NCBI GenBank assembly: GCA_041391425.1 | Contig: JAWKNZ010000005.1 | Coordinates: 186,001 to 250,000 of the forward strand | DNA from: JAWKNZ01 sp041391425 | GTDB taxonomy: Bacteria > Bdellovibrionota_B > Oligoflexia > Oligoflexales > JAWKNZ01 | Direction of reading: 5' to 3' | Length of the DNA stretch: 64,000 nucleotides | In this document: in pieces, positions 36,609 through 44,678 of the stretch | How the letters are laid out: every line of letters begins with the position of its first letter | Position numbering within the stretch: the first letter of the stretch is position 1 | Translations under genes and position numbers: made by a program | Notes under the pieces: model-generated | Told to the model about the DNA's origin: nothing | What the model saw: only the letters and a program-made list of their open reading frames with translations | The model's database searches: none

Positions 36609-38643
36609 AATAAAACGTATTTTTATAGCAAATCGAGGAGAAATTTGTGCTCGGATAGCGTCAACTGCTACCAGACTTGGTATAGAAACAGTGGCAATTA
36701 CTGATCGCAAAAATCCGCCAACATTTTTATCACAAGTAATCACTAAATTTGTTCAAGTCCCTATTGAGACACTAGCTTTATATTTAGATGCAAGATTTTT
36801 GTTAAAAACAGCGACTGAAAACAATTGCGATGCCATTCACCCAGGTTTTGGATTTCTATCCGAAAACTCAGAATTTGCTGAGATGGTAGTCGCAGAAGGA
36901 CTTACCTGGATTGGCCCCAGTGCCACTGCAATCGAAAAAATGGCTAGCAAATCAACCGCAAGAAACATAGCAATGAAAGCAAATGTACCTTGCATTCAAG
37001 GCATTCAAGACTTTCACGTTCCACTTGATGCTGATGGAGACTTCAGTGAATTGGAAAACTTTGCACATGCTACTGGATACCCATTATTGATTAAAGCCGC
37101 CATGGGAGGTGGTGGTAAAGGCATGAGACTAGTCCAGCAAGAATCGGAATTGAAAGAAGCTGCACTTAGAGCCTATTCAGAGGCTAAGAACTCCTTTGGT
37201 AGTGGCAGTTTGATATGTGAAAAATATATACAAACCCCAAGGCATATAGAGGTACAAATCCTTGCCGACCAGCAAGGAAATACTTATGCTATTGGAGATC
37301 GAGATTGTTCAGTCCAAAGACGGCATCAGAAAATTCTTGAAGAAGCTCCCGCAGCCAGTATTTCAGAAAAAACTCGTATGCAATTGCATCAATGTGCTGT
37401 TTCACTGGCTAAATCCGTCGGTTATACTTCCGCTGGAACTGTCGAGTTTTTACTTGATTGGTCTAAAAATAGCCAAAATTTGGAAAGCCAAGAATTTTAT
37501 TTTTTAGAAATGAATACGCGACTACAGGTCGAACACCCTGTGACAGAAGAAGTGTACGGGCTAGATTTAGTGGAATGGCAATTCAACATTGCCGAGGGAA
37601 GAGCACTACCTGAGTCCTTTGCTGATATAAAACCAAGAGGGCATAGTATCGAAGCTAGACTTTACTCCGAGGATACAGAAAAAAACTTTTTTCCTGCTCC
37701 TGGGGAGATCAGCGGTTTTTTCCCATATTATGGGCCTGGAATTCGCTGGGAATTGGGTATTGACATGCTTGATGAAGTTTCGGAAAAATTCGATCCTATG
37801 GTAGCGAAAGTAATAGCAAGTGCCTCAACACGATATGACGCTATAAGTAGATTAAGCCAGGCTTTACGACAGACATTTTTCTCTAGCCCCGCCAGCAATC
37901 AAGAATTTTTGCTAGACATATGTACAAATACACATTTTCACCACGAACCCGTCGGTACTAACTTTATTTCTGACGAAATGCAACATTTACAAGATATTTC
38001 AGCATCAGCTAAGGAAGGTGAACTTACAACTATTAATTTTTTATTTGAGTTAATTAGAAATTATCGTGGTAATCTAAAAGACGAAAGCAGAATCAACACT
38101 GGTAGCCCTAATATTGAAAGAATTACTCAAAATGCGTTTTTTAACACGCTCCCAAACAAGCAATTTTCAAAAGTAAGCGAAAAGGATCTAAGCGTAGAAT
38201 TAAGATTACAGATAAATTCTAGCTCTTTTTCAAATCCTTCTGCCCAGTTAACAATTGGTCAAGGTTTGCTTGCTAGAAAAAATGAAAAGGACAGGTCTTT
38301 CTGGTATTCTTATACATACAGCGCCGATAAGGAAAGCACCGTTATATTTTTAGATGGTAGATTATATCGCCAAGAAATAAATAAAGAAGCTTGGCAAGGT
38401 CAATCTAGCAGTATGCAAACGGCAGATGAGATAACAGCACCAGTTCCTGGGAAAGTTGTTAAAATCGTAAAAACTACAGAATCAACAGTAAAAAAAGGTG
38501 AGACGGTTTTTATCCTGGAGTCCATGAAAATGGAATTTGAGGTAAAGGCAACCCGGGATGGCAATATAGCTGAAATAGTAGTTACTGAAGGTCAGCAAGT
38601 TACGACTGGACAGTTTATTGCAAAATGGGAAGATAATAGCTAG
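36601..38643 (+). CDS. Acyl-CoA carboxylase alpha subunit (biotin carboxylase + BCCP)
   Basis: From ATG 36601, which has GGAAG upstream, the protein has 680 residues. A biotin carboxylase domain (IFIANRGEICARI, IHPGFGFLSENSEFA, AAMGGGGKGMRLV, EKYIQTPRHIEVQILAD, FLEMNTRLQVEHPVTE) leads to a middle BT-like region and a C-terminal biotinyl domain with ILESMKMEFEVKA; the Lys of MKM is biotinylated. It is the partner of the beta subunit at 32327. The start overlaps the hydratase stop by 8 bases. Confidence 0.93.
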   Translation: MAKIKRIFIANRGEICARIASTATRLGIETVAITDRKNPPTFLSQVITKFVQVPIETLALYLDARFLLKTATENNCDAIHPGFGFLSENSEFAEMVVAEGLTWIGPSATAIEKMASKSTARNIAMKANVPCIQGIQDFHVPLDADGDFSELENFAHATGYPLLIKAAMGGGGKGMRLVQQESELKEAALRAYSEAKNSFGSGSLICEKYIQTPRHIEVQILADQQGNTYAIGDRDCSVQRRHQKILEEAPAASISEKTRMQLHQCAVSLAKSVGYTSAGTVEFLLDWSKNSQNLESQEFYFLEMNTRLQVEHPVTEEVYGLDLVEWQFNIAEGRALPESFADIKPRGHSIEARLYSEDTEKNFFPAPGEISGFFPYYGPGIRWELGIDMLDEVSEKFDPMVAKVIASASTRYDAISRLSQALRQTFFSSPASNQEFLLDICTNTHFHHEPVGTNFISDEMQHLQDISASAKEGELTTINFLFELIRNYRGNLKDESRINTGSPNIERITQNAFFNTLPNKQFSKVSEKDLSVELRLQINSSSFSNPSAQLTIGQGLLARKNEKDRSFWYSYTYSADKESTVIFLDGRLYRQEINKEAWQGQSSSMQTADEITAPVPGKVVKIVKTTESTVKKGETVFILESMKMEFEVKATRDGNIAEIVVTEGQQVTTGQFIAKWEDNS

Positions 38644-38654
38644 CATGCAAAAAT

Positions 38655-38697
38655 TCTGAGAAAGATGAGATGCTTCGCTTGCGCTCAGCATGACGGA
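38655..38697. repeat. Fragment of the dispersed GATGAGATGCTTCGC repeat
   Basis: GAGATGCTTCGCTTGCGCTC followed by AGCATGACGG matches the half-element used in the arrays at 9039-9865 and 38780-39055. Confidence 0.6.
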
Positions 38698-38779
38698 GCA
38701 GATAACGTTTCATACAAGACTTAACATTTAATACGTACGGGAGTTGGCAGCAAATTCGTACATGGCTCGGAAGTATACG

Positions 38780-39055
38780 GAGTTCATCACCCTGGGCAGA
38801 ATTCGTCACCCTGAGCAGAATTCGTCACCCTGAGCAGAATTCGTCACCCTGGGCAGAATTCGTCGCCCTGGGCAGAATTCGTCGCCCTGGGCAGAATTCG
38901 TCACCTGGGGAAATTCGTCGCCTGGGCAAATTCGTCACCCTGGGCAGAATTCGTCACCCTGGGCAGAATTCGTCACCCTGAGCGGAATTCGTCGCCCTGG
39001 GCAGAATTCGTCACCCTGGGCAGAATTCGTCACCCTGAGCAGAGCGAAGGGTCTC
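38780..39055. repeat. Tandem array of a 19-bp unit (CAGAATTCGTCACCCTGGG)
   Basis: About 14 head-to-tail copies, some degenerate (GTCGCC, ACCTGGGG, GAGCGG), run from about 38780 to 39040. They end in CACCCTGAGCAGAGCGAAGG plus GTCTCG, which is the dispersed GTCAxCCTGAGxGAAxCGAAGG element. The array lies between the carboxylase operon and the next plus-strand gene. Open frames inside are periodic and not genes. Confidence 0.9.
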
Positions 39056-39170
39056 GTCTTCATATGATACTTAAGATAAGCCAACCAAAGATAATGGCTA
39101 TTACATATGACAAGTATTTTTGACAACTAGTGCCAAATTCAAGACCGGCAATATTAAAGGCTAATTATTT

Positions 39171-40127
39171 ATGAATATTAATCGATTTATTCATTCATCT
39201 GGTTTCAAAGTTTTAGCTTTAGCTAAGTTATCTCAATGTGAGTACAGCATTGCCTTGTATCTAATGAATTGTTGTATTTCAGGGATCAATCAAATCATTA
39301 CAACCGAGGGAGAGTTAAGAAATTTACTTGGTTATAGTGATGATTTTATTATTCGTAATTCATTAGCAACTTTAAGAGATCGAAAAATAATTCATTTAAA
39401 TTATAGCGATACAGATAGTAACGAAACACAACATCCCTCTATGCGCATAGGTATGCAATTAGATACTAGTCGTTGGCTATTGGACAACAAGATCGAATCT
39501 GGTGATACAGATGCAATTGTCTACCCATTTCGAAGAGCCGGAGAGGCGCCATTTCGTCTACTTCCAGGAGATTCATTACCAAAGCAACGCCCTGGACAAG
39601 CCCACACAAACGAAACATGGGCACGTATCCAACAAGAGTTTGCAAGGGGTAGAACTCTTGATAAAAGAGATATGGAAGAAGCAGAGAAATTTGCAAAAAT
39701 TCTCGTCGATACTCATCCTGTCGATCAAGTTTTAATCTATTTAAAACATTTTGGATTGAGAATTCCTTCACTGAGTTTATTAGCAAGCTCTTGGCAACAT
39801 TATCAAGAGTTATTCGAAGCTGAGACACAAAAGATAGATATAATGGAAGCACGTCAAAAACACCTAAGCTTAGATGAAGAGTTAAGAAAATCCGCAAGAG
39901 AAACTCTAGAAAAAGCAGAAGATTTAGAGCTCAGTGAAGAAGATAGAAGTGTTTTAAATATTTTGGCAAATCACAGACATCCCAGAAGACAACTTTTTTG
40001 GGCCTTTCAGTTAAGAAGCCGTTACCAGAAATTAAAAGATTTTTTTGAAAAGAACGCTTCGAAAATGATTCCCATTACTTCGGCGGGACTGATCGTACGT
40101 AAAACGCCCCCCAAGATAAGAGATTAA
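39171..40127 (+). CDS. Protein of unknown function with possible N-terminal winged helix
   Basis: I do not recognise this 318-residue protein. It has no signal or membrane segment. Residues about 20-90 (YLMNCCISGINQIITTEGEL, NSLATLRDRKIIHLNY) look like a winged-helix fold of the replication-initiator or DnaD type. The middle (TWARIQQEFARGRTLDKRDM and onward) and the C-terminal half are helical and charged, with a coiled-coil-like stretch about residues 225-265. A DNA-binding role is plausible only. Confidence 0.6.
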   Translation: MNINRFIHSSGFKVLALAKLSQCEYSIALYLMNCCISGINQIITTEGELRNLLGYSDDFIIRNSLATLRDRKIIHLNYSDTDSNETQHPSMRIGMQLDTSRWLLDNKIESGDTDAIVYPFRRAGEAPFRLLPGDSLPKQRPGQAHTNETWARIQQEFARGRTLDKRDMEEAEKFAKILVDTHPVDQVLIYLKHFGLRIPSLSLLASSWQHYQELFEAETQKIDIMEARQKHLSLDEELRKSARETLEKAEDLELSEEDRSVLNILANHRHPRRQLFWAFQLRSRYQKLKDFFEKNASKMIPITSAGLIVRKTPPKIRD

Positions 40128-40177
40128 TCAACTAGAAGGATATATCATCTTATAAAAGTTTTTTAATAATATATAGA

Positions 40178-40197
40178 TTATCCCATATATGGGATAA
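40178..40197. promoter_or_regulatory. Perfect 20-bp palindrome
   Basis: TTATCCCATATATGGGATAA is a perfect dyad between two convergent genes. It could be a protein-binding site or the stem of a short bidirectional terminator; no long T-run adjoins it. Confidence 0.4.
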
Positions 40198-40227
40198 CAA
40201 AGTGGAAAAGAAGTATATTTATAAGTA

Positions 40228-42069
40228 TTAGCTAGCTTTCAACATTGGAAGTACAAAACGCACACCATCGACTTCAATACTTAAAGTTTTTCCATCAGCA
40301 TGCGCACATACTGTCTGACCACCTACAATAAACCTTCTTTCGCCAAACTTGTGAATTAATTGAGAATCAAGATGAATTTCTATTCCAGAGCTAAATTCCA
40401 AAACAAACTCAGAATCAACAAAATTAATCCCAACCAAAGTCCCACTTATTTGATCCATATCGGAAGAGTACTCTTCGTCATCATCATCTACGTCATCTGT
40501 TTCGAAACCTAACTCTTGATTCAGAGCAACTTCTTCCTCATCAGTATCCAAAGTTTCGTCAAACTCCTCTTCTAGTTCATCAGAGTCTTCCACTAGACGT
40601 ATAGCTTCGCTTCTTTCGCTTTCAATCCCCATATCAGGTTCAGAAATCCTTTGTGTATCTTCAATGTCTTCATTAAATTTAGACTCAAACGCAACTTCAT
40701 CCTCTTCTGTACTTATTTCCAAAGGTTCTTCTGTATCCGCGTCTAAGCTCAATTCATCGTTAATAACATTATCCCCAGTATTTTCAATCTCTTCTAGCTG
40801 CTCAAAATTTTCTGAACCTTCAGCAATAACATCCTCAGAAAGATCGGCATCAGAAAAATCATCTTCATCATAAGTTGTCGATTCACTTTCTATATCAATG
40901 CTTTCTTCATCTTGACTGTCAACCTCAGTGCTTAAATCTAAATTTTCTTCATCTTCCTCAATTACATCTTGTTCATCATCTATTTCATCTAACTCAACAT
41001 CTTCCGTCGATAACAAAGATTGCTCTTCTAGTTCGCTACCACTACCATTTATAGGAACTTCATTACTCATATCCTCACCACCAGAAAACTGTTGGGGATT
41101 AATATCCATCTCCGCAGAAAGTTCGTTACCTTTTTCATTTGGATTTAAATCATCTAGTTGCTGACAATTTTCAATTTCATCAGACACCAAAATCTGATCA
41201 CTTTCCTCATTTTCATTATCAGCTATGTCAAGAACATCATCTGAGTCTATTTCATCTAAAAGTAATTGGTCCCCATCACCATCCTCTTCAATATCATCAT
41301 TGTCTTCTAGGGCTTGTATCTCTTGTTGTTCATCCTCTAAATTAATATCAGAATCTTCATCAGTGATGTCATCTGAATTACCATCTAACGCAGCAAAAGG
41401 GTCTCCATCTGCCGCAGCATCTTGACTGTATGGACTTAGTGCTTCGACAAACTCTGCTGTACCTTTTCTCTCAAGCAAATCTTGTAAAGTTTCTTCACCT
41501 TCAGCATTGTCACGATATAATTCGATGATTGTCCTCACCAATCCTGACAGCTCCTCCGCCGGAACACCTTCGGCAAGAAAAGTCGCCATCTCTGGAAGCT
41601 GAGTGTTTTTACCACCAATACTAATACGATAGCCGCTGTCATCCCCAACAATCGATATATCTAAAGTATGACAGGGAACACAGCATGTTGCACAACCGTT
41701 TATGCCAATTCGTAGCGGATTATTAATCTGAATATCTCCAATCTCACTAGTCATTGACATTGCTGCACCTTGTGCATCTTGTTTATGCTCTGGACAGAGC
41801 TCACCAACACATGAAGTTGGTTGATGCAATCCCTGTCGATAATTTCTAATACCAAGTCCACTCAATTCTAATTTTTGTGAAATTTCACCAGCTCTATCTT
41901 CACTCACAAACAAAGCTAATCTTTGGTCCTCAGTTACCTTTACTAAAGCCAACTCTTGATCACATAAAGCAGCTATCTCTTTTAGCTGTTCCGAATTGTA
42001 AATACCGCCAGGCGCTTCTGTCGATAATAATATAGACCCATTTTTTAATTTAAACGCAGTACCCATCAT
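40228..42069 (-). CDS. Siroheme-reductase-like Fe-S domain fused to a long acidic region
   Basis: Residues 1-200 of 613 look like one half of a nitrite/sulfite reductase. There is a ferredoxin-like half domain, then TSCVGELCPEH (C87, C92) and INGCATCCVPCHTLDISIVG (C126, C129, C130, C133), positioned like the ligands of the 4Fe-4S/siroheme centre. Residues about 215-530 are almost wholly Asp/Glu/Ser. The last 80 residues form a compact beta-rich domain (SGTLVGINFVDSEFVLEFSS, VDGVRFVLPML). A catalytic reductase would need a second ferredoxin-like half, which is absent, so it may be a sensor, an assembly factor or an unusual electron carrier. Confidence 0.75.
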   Translation of the reverse strand: MMGTAFKLKNGSILLSTEAPGGIYNSEQLKEIAALCDQELALVKVTEDQRLALFVSEDRAGEISQKLELSGLGIRNYRQGLHQPTSCVGELCPEHKQDAQGAAMSMTSEIGDIQINNPLRIGINGCATCCVPCHTLDISIVGDDSGYRISIGGKNTQLPEMATFLAEGVPAEELSGLVRTIIELYRDNAEGEETLQDLLERKGTAEFVEALSPYSQDAAADGDPFAALDGNSDDITDEDSDINLEDEQQEIQALEDNDDIEEDGDGDQLLLDEIDSDDVLDIADNENEESDQILVSDEIENCQQLDDLNPNEKGNELSAEMDINPQQFSGGEDMSNEVPINGSGSELEEQSLLSTEDVELDEIDDEQDVIEEDEENLDLSTEVDSQDEESIDIESESTTYDEDDFSDADLSEDVIAEGSENFEQLEEIENTGDNVINDELSLDADTEEPLEISTEEDEVAFESKFNEDIEDTQRISEPDMGIESERSEAIRLVEDSDELEEEFDETLDTDEEEVALNQELGFETDDVDDDDEEYSSDMDQISGTLVGINFVDSEFVLEFSSGIEIHLDSQLIHKFGERRFIVGGQTVCAHADGKTLSIEVDGVRFVLPMLKAS

Positions 42070-42335
42070 TTACCCTATCGCCTAAATTTAAATACAAAAT
42101 CGTTTCGCCATATAAGGATCGGTAAATTTAATTAAAGGCTTAAGGATTAATGGATGGTTATCAAGCATAGTACAATTGGGGGTATGATAAAAAGCAGGAA
42201 AAAGCAAAGTCTTTATCAGGACAAGTAAAAAATTTCTGATATCTTTAGAAGACACCACCTTGAAATAAAGCAATTTACAACTAAAACCTCAAGGTGGCAG
42301 CATTGAACTCAGATTCAATTTAAAAAATATGAAAA

Positions 42336-43253
42336 TTATAATAGATATTCCATATAATCACGAAGCCTTTGATTCATTAATGCTTTGGAAACCCAAAAAG
42401 TATCGGCAAGCTGCAAAACGATATCCAAAGAGCTATCAATGGTTTCAACTTCTTTTCTTAATATAGCAGCCGGCACTAAAAGGATACCAGCAAAAATATT
42501 AGCTTGTATCTCAAGCACTTCTTCGGGAGAATCAAAAAACTTACTGACAATAGAATTTTTTGACTTTACTAAAAACCTAAATAATTCTTTTGCAGCAACA
42601 AAACGAATATACGGCCTCATATCAGGGCCTTTAAAGCGGATAATGGCACGAATACTATTCGGATCGTTAGAATCATCTCTTTGCATATAATCAATCTGAT
42701 ATGATTCAGTAAGGGCGTCATCTGCCATCATTTCTATATTTGGAAACATCTGAACTATTTCTGGAATATAAACCGGCGCTTCTGTCACTGTTCCAATTTT
42801 TTGACACTCCATAGCTGCTTCAGCCACTGCAGTCCGGTTAATGTCAAATAGTTCTTCAAAAGTTTTCACGCCACCATCTGGTTGCCATTTGCCCGGATTT
42901 TTAAAAAATTCTTTTTTTAATGTTTCGAGATTACGCCCCTGTAATGCAAATGCTCCATAACCACGAAATTCAAAAACCGCTTCTTCCAAACCTATTTTTC
43001 CAGAGGCAATATCAATTAAAAGACGTTCATCAATATTTAAGTGATCTGCAATGCTTCTCAAAGTGGAAAGAGCCCTAATATTTTTTTTACCTTTTTTCCA
43101 ATGACTACAATCCGCTGGGTCATACCCAAGAATAGCACCTACATCTTGATCTATAACCTTAACGTTTCCATCATATCTAATTTCTAATGCTTCTTTACAA
43201 AACTTGAATAAGGTGGCCGAATGTGGATACCTATTTTCTGCAGTCTTTTTCAT
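42336..43253 (-). CDS. XRE/ImmA-IrrE-like protein with degenerate HExxH
   Basis: In 305 residues an N-terminal HTH (VIDQDVGAILGYDPADCSHWKKGKKNI) is followed by a C-terminal domain that aligns by eye with ImmA/IrrE (M78) metallopeptidases. The expected AHELGH is AKELFR (residues 221-226), so both His ligands of HExxH are replaced (K222, R226), while E223 and the later Glu of EIQANIFAGILLVP (E248) remain. It is therefore likely catalytically dead and may act as a sensor or repressor. M78 proteins are known partners of XRE repressors in phage, ICE and stress regulation. Confidence 0.65.
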   Translation of the reverse strand: MKKTAENRYPHSATLFKFCKEALEIRYDGNVKVIDQDVGAILGYDPADCSHWKKGKKNIRALSTLRSIADHLNIDERLLIDIASGKIGLEEAVFEFRGYGAFALQGRNLETLKKEFFKNPGKWQPDGGVKTFEELFDINRTAVAEAAMECQKIGTVTEAPVYIPEIVQMFPNIEMMADDALTESYQIDYMQRDDSNDPNSIRAIIRFKGPDMRPYIRFVAAKELFRFLVKSKNSIVSKFFDSPEEVLEIQANIFAGILLVPAAILRKEVETIDSSLDIVLQLADTFWVSKALMNQRLRDYMEYLL

Positions 43254-43590
43254 ATATACTACCTCCTTGAAAAGCCGGCGCGAATTTGTATAACAAAAAA
43301 AACACCCCGGTGAACCACCACGTCCTGCAGCTGGTTTTTTAACTAAAAGTAATCAATTGAAATATTGCAAATTAAGCTCATAGATATTAGAAACGATATT
43401 TCCAAATTCGTCAATATAGCTTTCCATATTTTTTTTTGTATTTTCCAAAAAAATAACTGAAAAAAGCTTTAAAAATTTTAGAGGCAAGTAATATAACTCT
43501 AAGGTTACCATCAGTAGACCTAGAAAAACCTACCAATTAAGAAGTTTTGTCATATGCAAAAATATTACATATTGAGACGACTTCTTAAAT
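43254..43590. other. Intergenic region upstream of the XRE/ImmA-like gene
   Basis: It should hold the promoter for the minus-strand XRE/ImmA-like gene. I see no gene, tRNA or clear hairpin; a short GC-rich patch near 43303-43336 has no assigned role. Confidence 0.35.
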
Positions 43591-43754
43591 GCGGGATCTG
43601 AAATTTTTTGAAAAACTGTAGTATTCTCAACGGATTCGAAGTTCGGCCGGGTGCTAGGCGCGAGGATGTGGGAAACCGCAGTGTACATGTTGGTACATGA
43701 GGATTTCCTGACGACGAAGCAACGACGCAACCGGCTAGAAATTCGGATCCGGGT
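43591..43754. repeat. Long palindromic repeat, GGATCTGAAATTTTTTG family, copy 1
   Basis: Left arm: GGGATCTGAAATTTTTTG ... CGAAGTTCGGCCGG ... GCTAGGCGCGAGG. Right arm: GCAACCGGCTAGAAATTCGG and ATCCGGG. The apex is AGTGTACATGTTGGTACATG. It is nearly identical to 54819-54984. A minus-strand open frame of 81 codons over it has its counterpart in the other copy and is a translation of the repeat. Confidence 0.9.
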
Positions 43755-43892
43755 TAAATGAAGGCATGCCTCCAATCTTTTTACTATGTATCAATATCTT
43801 ACAGAGCTGCGATGCCAATCTTAATTCAGCAAACAAAACGCCCTGCATATTCAACCTTAGCAAGCATGGGGAAATTTTGAATCTAAACAAAA

Positions 43893-44390
43893 CTATTTTG
43901 CGGAGCCTTTCAAAGGTTCCAGTATCATTATAGCAATGGGGCCAGCAAGTTTATTGGCTTTACTTTCAACCGCTGCTGATATTTTATCAAGCAACTCATG
44001 AGCTCTTTCCGGGTTTTCTCTCTCACGCCCTTTAAGCCGCACCATAACCTTTACCTTATCGCCACGGGTTAGAAATCTACGAATATTATTCAATTTGGTT
44101 TCCAAATCATGCTCAGAAATATTTACCTTTAATTGAATCTCTTTCAAACTAGATGTCCCAGACGATTTTTTCTGGATTTTCCTTGCCTTTTTCTTCTCGT
44201 ACTCTAGCTTTTTAAAGTCCTGAATACGAACTACTGGCGGTGTAACTTCAGAGCTGACTAATACAACATCAAGTCCCCTGTCTTCAGCTGTATCAAATAC
44301 TTCTGAAATTTCAACAATTTCATTCATATTCGTTCCGACCAGCCTAACTTTGGATAACGACTTAGCTTCACTTCTGGTAATTATCTGCAA
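43893..44390 (-). CDS. infC: Translation initiation factor IF-3
   Basis: This 165-residue factor keeps ribosomal subunits apart and checks the start codon. Recognisable parts are VRLVGTNMNEIVEISEVFDTAEDRGLDVVLVS, PPVVRIQDFKKLEYEKKK, then the C-domain KEIQLKVNISEHDLETKLNNIRRFL and KVKVMVRLKGRE. AAGGAG precedes a TTG at 44390; ATA or ATT a few codons later are alternatives, and rare starts are normal for infC. Unlike the usual infC-rpmI-rplT order, no L35 or L20 gene follows. Confidence 0.94.
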   Translation of the reverse strand: MQIITRSEAKSLSKVRLVGTNMNEIVEISEVFDTAEDRGLDVVLVSSEVTPPVVRIQDFKKLEYEKKKARKIQKKSSGTSSLKEIQLKVNISEHDLETKLNNIRRFLTRGDKVKVMVRLKGRERENPERAHELLDKISAAVESKANKLAGPIAIMILEPLKGSAK

Positions 44391-44678
44391 ATAAACTCCT
44401 TATACTCAATCATCTAAAAAACTGAAACATGCTGCCACTCAAATCAAATAATAGCAAGCTTTATGCGTATGGAACAACTATTATCAAACCCATAAAGTGC
44501 AAAAAATAGCATCAGCTATTTTGCCATTATAGTAGACAATAAAGCCTATGATAATGCAAATACCTCATTTTCGATGTTTGAAGATTACTGACATCAGTAA
44601 AGGAATGAGCTAAAGTAGATATAAAATTTCGCACTTAGCGATAAATAAGAATTATATGTCACAGACTTGGAGAAAAAC
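44391..44678. promoter_or_regulatory. Divergent promoter region infC / prkA
   Basis: This AT-rich region of 288 bases must drive infC leftward and prkA rightward. No tRNA, riboswitch or clear operator was seen; a GGAG site at 44669-44672 belongs to prkA. Confidence 0.4.

Noticed and set aside
38780..39055. CRISPR array
   Set aside because: Units of 19 bases are directly adjacent with no spacer.
40664..41425. Serine-rich open frames antisense to the acidic region
   Set aside because: Asp/Glu codons read backwards give Ser/Leu-rich frames without stops; these are composition artefacts.
43530..43775. Minus-strand 81-codon open frame
   Set aside because: It is the translation of a palindromic repeat; a similar peptide arises from the second copy at 54758-54958. 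Such frames are often annotated as hypothetical proteins but are repeat shadows.
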